A DNA stretch of 64,000 nucleotides from G965267605 sp965267605 (GTDB lineage: Bacteria > Bacteroidota > Bacteroidia > Flavobacteriales_E > Vicingaceae), in contig OZ254088.1 of NCBI GenBank assembly GCA_965267605.1, positions 310,001 to 374,000 of the forward strand, written 5' to 3'. The position numbers and the translations under genes are program-made. Positions 1 to 7,206 of the stretch are shown in pieces. The first letter of the stretch is position 1; the number at the start of each line of letters is the position of its first letter. The notes beneath the pieces were generated by a model. That model was not told the DNA's origin. It made no database searches and saw only the letters and a list, made by a program, of their open reading frames with translations.

Positions 1-1176
1 ATCGTTGGAGCCGCAACGGCTTATAAGATTCAGACTGCATTTCCTAACCTGAAGATCGTACTGCTTGAGAAGGAAGCCCGCTGGGCTGATCATCAAACAG
101 GGCATAACTCCGGTGTAATCCATTCAGGACTTTATTATACACCTGGTTCCTTGAAGGCACGCAATTGTGTTTTGGGACGTCATGAGCTGGTAGCTTTTGC
201 AAAGGAGCATAACATTCCGCATGATGTTTGTGGCAAGGTTGTAGCAGCAGTTCATGAGGATGAATTGCCTTTCATGGATAAGATCTTTCAGAACGGTCTT
301 GCAAACGATGTGGAAGGTATCGAGAAGGTCAATGCAGATCAGGTGAAAGAAATTGAGCCATACGTGGAAAGCATTGGAGGTATCTGGGTGCCCTGTACTG
401 GTATCATCGATTTTCGTGGGGCGACAGAGAAGATGGTGGAACTCTTTGAAGCAGGCAATGCGGATAGTGTTGCACAGAATAGCACGGAAGTGCTGGATGT
501 GGATCACGAGGATGGCAAATCAATTTTGTACACCAACAATGGCACATTCAAAGCCAACAAGGTTATTTATTGTAGTGGGCTCCAGGCCGACCGCATGGCG
601 AAGAAGGATGGTGTAAACCTGAAGGAGCGAGTAGTAGGCTTTAGAGGAGATTATTACGAGCTTACCGATCAGGCGAAGCACAAGGTGCGGAACCTTATTT
701 ACCCTGTTCCTAATCCTAAGTTCCCTTTTCTAGGTGTACACTTTACCAGAATGACTGATGGTGAGATAGAATGCGGACCCAATGCGGTATTTACGTTCAA
801 AAGAGAGGGCTATGGTAAAACGGACTTCTCGTTCCGAGATTCATGGAACGCACTGACTTATGGTGGAACATGGAAGCTCTTTCTTGGTAACATCAAGTTT
901 GGTATTGATGAGTACCGAAGAGCTTTTTCAAAGCGGTTGTTTTTGAAAACTCTGCAAAGAATGATTCCTTCTCTAGAGATGGATGATCTAAAATCGGGAA
1001 GGGCAGGGGTAAGAGCCATGCTTCTGAACAGAGACGGTGACACCCGTGATGATTTCAGAATTGAATACACAAAAGGAAGTATTCATGTTTTGAACGCTCC
1101 AAGTCCGGCAGCAACAGCTTCACTGGCCATTGGTGGTCAGATCAGAGACATGGCGAAGGAGCACTTCAACCTATGA
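1..1176 (+). CDS. lhgO: L-2-hydroxyglutarate oxidase, 5'-truncated by window edge
   Basis: FAD-dependent oxidase/dehydrogenase of the LhgO family (DAO fold), which converts L-2-hydroxyglutarate to 2-oxoglutarate. The frame is open from base 1. The visible protein starts inside the N-terminal FAD Rossmann motif (IVGAATA, the tail of GxGxxG), so only a few codons are missing upstream. Residues 31-43 of the visible part read HQTGHNSGVIHSG, the family's conserved FAD-linked segment. Further on are RGDYYEL, YPVPNPKFPFLGVHF and, at the C-terminus, NAPSPAATASLAIG, which is the usual closing FAD contact. An internal TTG at 151 is not the start, because the cofactor motifs lie upstream of it. The gene overlaps the convergent next gene by 6 bp. 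Family assignment is confident; the electron acceptor cannot be read from sequence. Confidence 0.93.
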   Translation: MVGAATAYKIQTAFPNLKIVLLEKEARWADHQTGHNSGVIHSGLYYTPGSLKARNCVLGRHELVAFAKEHNIPHDVCGKVVAAVHEDELPFMDKIFQNGLANDVEGIEKVNADQVKEIEPYVESIGGIWVPCTGIIDFRGATEKMVELFEAGNADSVAQNSTEVLDVDHEDGKSILYTNNGTFKANKVIYCSGLQADRMAKKDGVNLKERVVGFRGDYYELTDQAKHKVRNLIYPVPNPKFPFLGVHFTRMTDGEIECGPNAVFTFKREGYGKTDFSFRDSWNALTYGGTWKLFLGNIKFGIDEYRRAFSKRLFLKTLQRMIPSLEMDDLKSGRAGVRAMLLNRDGDTRDDFRIEYTKGSIHVLNAPSPAATASLAIGGQIRDMAKEHFNL

Positions 1177-1713
1177 GGTAACGGTGTACTTATCCAGGAA
1201 GTCGTCCCAGTTCCAAAGAAACCCTTCGAACACCTCGTCCATTCTTTTTAAGAACAGTGGATTTGGACATTTCATGTTGCGGAAGTACTCTTCCTGTAGT
1301 GGTGTAAGGTTCAATTTGTAGAACAATGCCTTAGACATAGCGTAAAGCGTGTTCTTGGAAGGATGATTGACTCTTGAGAAGAAACTCCAGTAATCCTTGA
1401 CTACCTGATGGAACTCTTCGTAACTCTTTCCATACACGTGCGCAAAGGCGTGGATTAACTTATCCAGCATTCTGGTGTCTTGTGGATGGTCGAAGTATTT
1501 CGGAATGTACTTGAGGTTCCCGGCAACTACCACCATAAGGAACAATCCTTTTTCCTTCTCGGTGATCTGTGGCGGGGTAACGAACTCCGGAGATTCATTG
1601 ATCAGCGTAGCGATTTCCGGGTAAGCTTCCTCTACACTGTCAAGAAGACGTTGGACGAAAGTGTTGACAGCAACATCTTCTTTAATCTTCTTTTTACGAA
1701 AAATCGTAAGCAT
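1171..1713 (-). CDS. Conserved hypothetical protein, 180 aa
   Basis: I do not recognise a named family. It is a soluble, mostly alpha-helical looking protein with no signal peptide or membrane segment. It starts MLTIFRKKKIKEDVAV with a basic N-terminus and has a mixed charged/aromatic body (PKYFDHPQDTRML, DYWSFFSRVNHPSKN, RNMKCPNPLF). It is transcribed alone, facing lhgO, with a 6-bp convergent overlap. A TAnnTTTG-type element (TAAATTTG on the minus strand) sits 26 nt upstream of the ATG, and a hairpin terminator for the gene upstream separates the two. Composition matches its neighbours, so nothing suggests recent transfer. Confidence 0.7.
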   Translation of the reverse strand: MLTIFRKKKIKEDVAVNTFVQRLLDSVEEAYPEIATLINESPEFVTPPQITEKEKGLFLMVVVAGNLKYIPKYFDHPQDTRMLDKLIHAFAHVYGKSYEEFHQVVKDYWSFFSRVNHPSKNTLYAMSKALFYKLNLTPLQEEYFRNMKCPNPLFLKRMDEVFEGFLWNWDDFLDKYTVTS

Positions 1714-1739
1714 AATACGGGTTTAACGTAGTATGCATA

Positions 1740-1747
1740 CAAATTTA
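1740..1747 (-). promoter_or_regulatory. Putative -7 element for the 1713 gene
   Basis: The minus strand reads TAAATTTG, an exact match to the Bacteroidota sigma-A -7 consensus TAnnTTTG. It ends 26 nt before the ATG at 1713. No convincing TTG -33 element is seen at the usual spacing. Confidence 0.45.
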
Positions 1748-1829
1748 ACGCCTCGAACAGCGGTTGAATTGTTAATAACTCAACGTTATCAACACTTTTG
1801 TTAACATCGGTTGGTGATAACCCAAAGAA

Positions 1830-1856
1830 AAAGCCTCCGCATTACGCGGAGGCTTT
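1830..1856 (-). terminator. Rho-independent terminator after the T9SS protein
   Basis: This is an 11-bp perfect stem (AAAGCCTCCGC / GCGGAGGCTTT) with a 5-nt loop. Read on the minus strand it is followed by TTTTTCTTT. It lies 32 bp beyond the stop of the gene at 1888-3891 and is oriented to terminate it. Confidence 0.85.
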
Positions 1857-1887
1857 CCCTCAAATTTTTATCGTAATCGACAGTAAA

Positions 1888-3891
1888 TTACTGTACGATC
1901 AACCTTGAAGTGTGTGCAACGTCACCCATTTGAAGAGTAACAAGGTATACACCAGCTTCTAGGTTAGAAGTGTTGATTTGCTGGTAGTGAACACCGTCAG
2001 CCTGAGTACCTAGGTTCTCAGCTAGAACAACTTGTCCCATAGTATTCATCACTTTCAACTCAACTTGAATGTTTCCGTTAGTCTGGAACTTCAATGTAGT
2101 CTGATCTACAGTTGGGTTAGGGTACATCTTCATGATACCGTTTCCGTTATCATCGATGTCACCGATACCTGTAGCTAGCTGGATATCAACCCAGTCAGAG
2201 TTAAGTACAATCTTAGATGAAACATCCTCCACCCAGATCATAGCTTTAAGGTCAGACATTTGCTCTACGTTCGAAGACGTAAGGTTTGAAGTCTTAACGT
2301 TGTTTACAGTAACACCCTTAGTGAAAGGACCGGAGCTTGTTCCGTTCTCGTTAGGGATCATGTCCATCATAACGTTGTGGAAGATAGTCTCACCGTTAGT
2401 AGCAACGTTACCAGTAGTTGACTTCTCAATAACTACTACTTGCGTTCTGTAAGTAGAAGAGTTGATGTCAGCAACTGGGTTGATGTCTACATCAATGTTT
2501 ACAGTGTTACCTGTGTACTCAGCTTTGTTCCATGTGAAATCCATGAACGCTGGAATCACCTGATAGCTATCGAAGATAGGCTTGGTGAACGCGTTAGCGT
2601 TTCCATCCCACTGACCATCGATCTCCATTCTAGGAATAGAGCTGATGCCATACCAACCTCTTCTGTTAACAGACTCGGTAGTTTGGTAAGGGTCACCAGA
2701 ACCAGGGAAGTTCTGCTGGTACTTAATTACTGTGTAATCATTTGTGCTAAGCGTTGGAAGTACAACGTTATCCATCTGGTTGTTACCAGGAGCACAAGGA
2801 CCACAAGTTGAAGAAGTAAATACTTCAAGTAGACATTTTCTGTTCACGAATGTATCAACAACAGAAACTGTGAAAGTGATCATGTCGTTACCAGTATTCT
2901 GGTCAGCGTTACCATTAAGGTTAGACGCCCACATGTCAATTGTATACTGTCCAGTAGTTGCTGGAGTCCATCCAGTCGGATGAGTGAAGTTATCGTTTCC
3001 ACAAGCTGGAGCACTAACACTTTGTCCAGCAGCAGTTACTGTAGAACCACCATTCACTCGGTAATTAAGGTCACAAGAAGTAACACCGTTAGAACCAAGG
3101 TTAGTGATCGTACCACTTAGGTTAAATGGAGCTTGTCCAATAACAAGGTACTCAGGAACTGACTCAGCGCTAACTGTAAGGTCCCACTGAGCTTGTGCAC
3201 CTGGTGCAAATTCCCAGTAAGAGTTGTCAGCTGGAGATGGATCCGCACCTGCGTTTGCAGTTAGGTTTGGAGATCCACACGCCTGAACAGCTGTAGTAGC
3301 GTTGATCTGAACACCGATCGTCATGTTTGATGGTGGCGCACTGTGACGCTGATCAACGATGTATACGTTATTAGTAGTTTCTTCCAATACGATAGACCAG
3401 TAAGTCCATGCTGCAGTAGCACCTGTATAAGAAGAGAAGAAGATCCAGTGCTGTCTGTTTGGAGCAGTACCGAAAGTCTTCGTTACAATGTTGTCACTAG
3501 AACCGGAACCATTGTTCCCCCAGCAAACAACTGAGTTATTTGGAATAGCAGCATTAGGAATGTTACCTGGAGTGTAGCTAGGAGCTGTTCCTGCAGACGT
3601 GGTGAACGTCAAAATTCCAGATGTAGAAACCTTATACTGAGTTACCGCACTTCCATTAAAGTTGAAAGAGAACGGTACTGATTGATTTGAGGACCAAACA
3701 GGAGTAGCAGACGGGCCCTGGATAGTTGTCCATCCACCTGGCAATCCACCACCTACTGGGTACTCATTGTCCGTATTTAAACCGCCTGGGTTGGTACCCG
3801 CATTGATAAACGGGGTAACATGATACCCAGCCTGTGCGAATGCCATTGAAGCAGCAATTACGAACGCTAAAGAAGTAAAAATGCGTTTCAT
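1888..3891 (-). CDS. Secreted T9SS cargo with Omp28/thioredoxin-like segment
   Basis: A 667-aa secreted protein. It has a signal peptide (MKRIFTSLAFVIAASMAFAQ), then a Gly/Asn/Thr-rich region typical of adhesin-like Bacteroidota surface proteins. A segment near residue 360 reads LEVFTSSTCGPCAPGNNQMD, with an exact thioredoxin-type CGPC motif in an Omp28-like context. The C-terminus carries a type A T9SS sorting domain (MYPNPTVDQ ... LEAGVYLVTLQMG ... RLIVQ). The in-frame ATG at 3915 was rejected in favour of the ATG at 3891, which begins the signal peptide and lies 21 nt downstream of a good promoter. The gene is monocistronic with a strong terminator. Surface or extracellular location is a firm inference from the sorting domain. 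The activity is unknown, and disulfide or thiol chemistry is only suggested by CGPC. Confidence 0.88.
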   Translation of the reverse strand: MKRIFTSLAFVIAASMAFAQAGYHVTPFINAGTNPGGLNTDNEYPVGGGLPGGWTTIQGPSATPVWSSNQSVPFSFNFNGSAVTQYKVSTSGILTFTTSAGTAPSYTPGNIPNAAIPNNSVVCWGNNGSGSSDNIVTKTFGTAPNRQHWIFFSSYTGATAAWTYWSIVLEETTNNVYIVDQRHSAPPSNMTIGVQINATTAVQACGSPNLTANAGADPSPADNSYWEFAPGAQAQWDLTVSAESVPEYLVIGQAPFNLSGTITNLGSNGVTSCDLNYRVNGGSTVTAAGQSVSAPACGNDNFTHPTGWTPATTGQYTIDMWASNLNGNADQNTGNDMITFTVSVVDTFVNRKCLLEVFTSSTCGPCAPGNNQMDNVVLPTLSTNDYTVIKYQQNFPGSGDPYQTTESVNRRGWYGISSIPRMEIDGQWDGNANAFTKPIFDSYQVIPAFMDFTWNKAEYTGNTVNIDVDINPVADINSSTYRTQVVVIEKSTTGNVATNGETIFHNVMMDMIPNENGTSSGPFTKGVTVNNVKTSNLTSSNVEQMSDLKAMIWVEDVSSKIVLNSDWVDIQLATGIGDIDDNGNGIMKMYPNPTVDQTTLKFQTNGNIQVELKVMNTMGQVVLAENLGTQADGVHYQQINTSNLEAGVYLVTLQMGDVAHTSRLIVQ

Positions 3892-3912
3892 GTGCCTAAA
3901 GTTTACGTTTAA

Positions 3913-3940
3913 CAAAATTGCTTGAATCGAAGTTAAGCAA
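3913..3940 (-). promoter_or_regulatory. Promoter of the T9SS/Omp28-like gene
   Basis: On the minus strand a TTG (3940-3938), a 17-nt spacer and CAATTTTG (3920-3913) fit TTG-N17-TAnnTTTG with one mismatch. The predicted 5' UTR is under 21 nt. Confidence 0.5.
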
Positions 3941-3985
3941 TAATTGGTCGTACCCTAGACAGGATTCGTAGGTAATATTGGATTT

Positions 3986-4861
3986 CTAATATCCCTTGAT
4001 AATACGGTAGTTCCGGTAGGTTCCAATCTCGATATTCAGGTTTCTTTTGAGCATTTCCTGCATCTTGATCTTGGTTTTAACCTTCGGATTGGCCGGTGGT
4101 TCGAACTTCCAGTTAATCAGTGATATACGCTCTTGTATTACCTTAGGATGTACATCATCAAAGCGTGCAATGATGTCAATATTGGAATAATCGAACTCTT
4201 CTTCTTGTGTAACCTGTTCGCTTACAGCTTCATCCGGCATCCATAGCTTTTTAAACTCTCTCTGCTTTGCCTGCTGAGTTTTTGGATGTTTCACCCATCC
4301 GTAATGGTGTATATATGCGTCCAGGGGTACCACATTCAATTTTTCATCCTTTTTCCGAAACCCCTGAGCATCCTTATAAGAACCAATGGTAGGGTCGTTG
4401 CGCACAATGCGAATTTCATGCTTGTACCAGCGTTTGGACATCGCGATGTAATCGTACGAACCATAGAAGTGGTGGTATTGGAACAAAAAGCCTTCAACCT
4501 TAGGGTCATCGGCATACTTGCTCGTTTTTGCCAGAATTTCGTCATAACCCCGCTCGTGCAATACTTCATCACCCTGTATGTAGAAGCACCAGTCGTAAGA
4601 AGGATCAATGGCGGCTTTGGCTTTGTTCGTTTCAACCGCAAGTACCTGACCTCCTTCTCTTAAACTATCGTCCCAAACCGAATGAACGATCTCAATCTTG
4701 TCAGATTCAATACCCTTGATATAGTCCAGTGTATCATCTTCTGAGGCTCCAACCGCAACAACGAACTTGTCACATACAGGAAGCACGGACAGTATCGCCT
4801 CTTTGATGGGGTAATCGTACTTAATTACATTCCGGGCTATAGTGAACCCACAAATGCTCAT
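3986..4861 (-). CDS. Glycosyltransferase family 2-like protein
   Basis: A 291-aa cytoplasmic protein resembling family 2 glycosyltransferases that act on envelope polysaccharides. The N-terminal MSICGFTIARNVIKYDYPI and the repeating strand/helix pattern (DKFVVAVGASEDDTLDYI) match the nucleotide-sugar binding half of a GT-A fold. An acidic motif, WCFYIQGDEVLHE, near residue 95 is in the position of the metal-binding DxD region. No transmembrane segment is seen. Its ATG overlaps the purB stop as ATGA (4861-4858), so it is probably translationally coupled to purB. The sugar donor and acceptor cannot be inferred. The functional link with purine synthesis is not obvious and may only reflect shared transcription. 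Confidence 0.75.
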   Translation of the reverse strand: MSICGFTIARNVIKYDYPIKEAILSVLPVCDKFVVAVGASEDDTLDYIKGIESDKIEIVHSVWDDSLREGGQVLAVETNKAKAAIDPSYDWCFYIQGDEVLHERGYDEILAKTSKYADDPKVEGFLFQYHHFYGSYDYIAMSKRWYKHEIRIVRNDPTIGSYKDAQGFRKKDEKLNVVPLDAYIHHYGWVKHPKTQQAKQREFKKLWMPDEAVSEQVTQEEEFDYSNIDIIARFDDVHPKVIQERISLINWKFEPPANPKVKTKIKMQEMLKRNLNIEIGTYRNYRIIKGY

Positions 4862-6201
4862 GCCTTAATGCCTGTGTAGTTGTACGGAGTAATGGCCTTC
4901 AATTCCGCCTTGATGTCATCAGAAACGTCTAATCCATCTATAAAAGTGCTGATGGATGCTTCTGTGATGGCCTCATTGGTACGGGTAAGGTCTTTGAGCG
5001 CCTCATAAGGTTTCGGGAATCCTTCTCTTCTTAAAACTGTTTGAATGGCCTCTGCAACCACTGCCCAGTTATTTGATAGATCTTCCTTGATATTGTTCTC
5101 GTTTAGCAACAGTTTGCCCAATCCTTTTTGAAGACTTTTCAATGCAATGAGCATATGAGCGTACGGTACGCCTACGTTCCTAAGTACTGTAGAGTCAGTC
5201 AAATCCCTCTGTAACCTCGAAACAGGAAGCTTCCCGGCAAGATGTTCGAGTACAGCGTTAGCTATGCCCAGATTGCCTTCTGCATTCTCAAAGTCAATAG
5301 GATTAACCTTATGTGGCATGGCAGAAGAACCAATTTCACCTTTCACGATCTTCTGGCCGAAATATTCCATGGAGATATATGTCCAGATATCGCGACAGAG
5401 ATCAATAAGTATAGTGTTGATTCTCTTTAAGTTATCAAATAGACCTGCCATTTGATCGTAGTGCTCGATCTGGGTGGTGGTTTGTTGGCGCGATAAGCCT
5501 AAACCGGAAATAAGTTGATTGGCAAAGGCCACCCAATTTTGATCCGGATACGCAACATGGTGGGCATTCAGATTACCTGTGGCACCGCCAAATTTGGCCG
5601 TATAAGCCATTGCAACAAGCTGATCCAATTGGATCTGTAGTCTTTCAACAAATACCCCAAATTCCTTACCTAATCGGGTAGGTGATGCAGGCTGGCCGTG
5701 TGTTCTTGCCAGCATTGAGACTTCTTCCCAATCCACAGACATGCCTTCCAGAATGCCCAATACTACATTCAATTCGCGGAGAATAACGGCCTCTGTAGCC
5801 TCCTTAATAGATAAAGGAACAGCAGTGTTGTTGATATCCTGAGAGGTTAGCCCGAAATGAATGAATTCGCTGGTATTGCCCAGTTGCTCACCCACTTTTT
5901 CCTTAATGAAATACTCAACAGCCTTTACATCATGGTTTGTAGTGCGCTCAATTTCCTTCACCCTTTCGGCATCTTCCTGTGTGAAGTTCTGATACAACCC
6001 TCGGAGGTCATTGGCCAGGGCATCATCAACTTTCGGAAGTTGTGGCAGGCCCACCGCACTAAGGCTTATGAAGTATTCTACTTCAACCTGAATTCTATAT
6101 TTTATCAACGCGAATTCTGAAAAATAATCTTCGAATTCCTGCGTTTTATCCCGGTATCTCCCGTCAATTGGTGAGATCGCTTTTAGGGAGTTGAGGTTCA
6201 T
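4858..6201 (-). CDS. purB: Adenylosuccinate lyase
   Basis: A 447-aa cytosolic enzyme of the fumarase/aspartase superfamily. It cleaves SAICAR to AICAR plus fumarate and adenylosuccinate to AMP plus fumarate in purine biosynthesis. The N-terminus MNLNSLKAISPIDGRYRDK is that of the E. coli-type PurB subgroup. TSQDINNTAVPL, ARTHGQPASPTRLGKE (catalytic His region) and the superfamily signature SSAMPHKVNPIDFENAEGN are all present. An in-frame upstream ATG at 6228 is rejected because 6201 gives the canonical N-terminus and lies 24 nt downstream of a TAATTTTG box. It is divergent from the EI24-like gene and overlaps the downstream glycosyltransferase gene by 4 bp. Confidence 0.97.
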   Translation of the reverse strand: MNLNSLKAISPIDGRYRDKTQEFEDYFSEFALIKYRIQVEVEYFISLSAVGLPQLPKVDDALANDLRGLYQNFTQEDAERVKEIERTTNHDVKAVEYFIKEKVGEQLGNTSEFIHFGLTSQDINNTAVPLSIKEATEAVILRELNVVLGILEGMSVDWEEVSMLARTHGQPASPTRLGKEFGVFVERLQIQLDQLVAMAYTAKFGGATGNLNAHHVAYPDQNWVAFANQLISGLGLSRQQTTTQIEHYDQMAGLFDNLKRINTILIDLCRDIWTYISMEYFGQKIVKGEIGSSAMPHKVNPIDFENAEGNLGIANAVLEHLAGKLPVSRLQRDLTDSTVLRNVGVPYAHMLIALKSLQKGLGKLLLNENNIKEDLSNNWAVVAEAIQTVLRREGFPKPYEALKDLTRTNEAITEASISTFIDGLDVSDDIKAELKAITPYNYTGIKA

Positions 6202-6218
6202 CAGAATTTGTAGTTTTG
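6191..6218 (+). promoter_or_regulatory. Promoter of the EI24-like gene
   Basis: TTG (6191-6193), a 17-nt spacer and TAGTTTTG (6211-6218) match the Bacteroidota consensus exactly. Its position argues that translation starts at TTG 6254 and not at the in-frame TTG 6191, which would be the -33 element. Confidence 0.65.
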
Positions 6219-6225
6219 AGAGCCC

Positions 6226-6233
6226 CAAAATTA
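6226..6233 (-). promoter_or_regulatory. -7 element of purB
   Basis: The minus strand reads TAATTTTG, an exact TAnnTTTG match 24 nt before the purB ATG. It sits back to back with the rightward promoter at 6191-6218, so the two -7 boxes are only 7 bp apart. Confidence 0.55.
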
Positions 6234-6253
6234 AGAATAATAAAAGGAATCCA

Positions 6254-7060
6254 TTGCGTAAAGTAGGTCTATTTAAAGGTCTTGGGTTATCCCTGAAGTC
6301 TTACGGAAAAGCTTTTGATATCATCTTCAGCAAAGGGCTTTGGTGGTTCTTCATTTTTCCAATCATCCTTAATGCCATCTTCTTGATCAGTGGATGGTGG
6401 GCTGTAGGCGAAGCTGCTGCATGGGTGAATGAGTGGCTGGATGGGCAAATCAATTCCATTACATGGCTGGCCTTTATGAAAGGCTTTTTGCACGTGGTAA
6501 TTGCCATAGTGTTTAAGATATTCTTCATCGTGATCTTCGCGGCTATCGGGGGCTATATCGTGATCATCATGCTTTCACCAGTATTCTCTTTTCTGTCGGA
6601 GAAAACAGAGAAAATACTGACCGGCAAAGAGTATCCTTTTAGTGCTGATCAACTCATGCGAGATATTGTGCGGGGTGTGCTGATTGCTTGTAGAAACATG
6701 TTCATCGAATTCATGTGGATGATCCTGTGCTTTCTGTTCAGCTTCATACCATTCATCGGTTTTCTTTCACCCTTCATTCTCTATTTCGTTTCGTCTTATT
6801 TCTATGGGTTCTCCTTTATGGATTACACGATCGAACGAAGAAGGCTAAGTATTACAGAGAGTACGCGTTTCATGAGAAAGAACAAGGGCCTTCCGATGGG
6901 CATCGGTTCTGTGTACGCACTGTTTCTTCTAATTCCATATTGTGGTGTTTCCTTGGCAGGTTTTGCGGCTATCGTTTCCGTGGTGGCTGGAACCATCTCT
7001 GTTCACGAGCTGGAACAGAAGCATGGAGAGATCGTTTCAACCCGGGAAGCAGAGGCGTAA
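6254..7060 (+). CDS. EI24/CysZ-like integral membrane protein
   Basis: A 268-aa polytopic inner-membrane protein of the EI24 domain family (the group that includes CysZ). Hydrophobic helices are visible at WWFFIFPIILNAIFLISGWW, the segment after MKGFLHVVIAIVFKIFF, the region around MWMILCFLFSFIPFIGFLSP, and near the C-terminus (SVYALFLLIPYCGVSLAG). The motif DYTIERRRLSITES between the last helices is typical of the family. Start choice: TTG 6254 is preceded by AAAAGGA at about 4 nt and lies downstream of an exact promoter. A TTG at 6191 would overlap that promoter and the purB start. The substrate is unknown; sulfate transport, as for CysZ, is possible but no sulfur genes are nearby. Confidence 0.8.
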   Translation: MRKVGLFKGLGLSLKSYGKAFDIIFSKGLWWFFIFPIILNAIFLISGWWAVGEAAAWVNEWLDGQINSITWLAFMKGFLHVVIAIVFKIFFIVIFAAIGGYIVIIMLSPVFSFLSEKTEKILTGKEYPFSADQLMRDIVRGVLIACRNMFIEFMWMILCFLFSFIPFIGFLSPFILYFVSSYFYGFSFMDYTIERRRLSITESTRFMRKNKGLPMGIGSVYALFLLIPYCGVSLAGFAAIVSVVAGTISVHELEQKHGEIVSTREAEA

Positions 7061-7169
7061 TTCAACCCTTTTAAAATGGGCTTATGGATTTTGGTTTGTT
7101 AGGTGTTTAACCTAATGAAAATCAGCACCAATGAGATACGCGGAAATTTCCTTATCCCGTCATATTAAC

Positions 7170-7177
7170 TACATTTG
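7170..7177 (+). promoter_or_regulatory. -7 element of the PorE-like gene
   Basis: TACATTTG is an exact TAnnTTTG match ending 29 nt before the ATG at 7207. No clear TTG -33 element is visible. Confidence 0.45.
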
Positions 7178-7206
7178 TCCAACTTTTGAAGCCTCAAAAC
7201 GTACGT

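Noticed and set aside
124..507. Antisense open frame of 127 codons opposite lhgO
   Set aside because: lhgO is unambiguous on the plus strand; the antisense frame has no family features and fits shadow coding.
4286..4663. Open frames of more than 100 codons on both strands inside the glycosyltransferase gene
   Set aside because: They overlap a full-length recognisable gene in another frame and carry no motif or start context.
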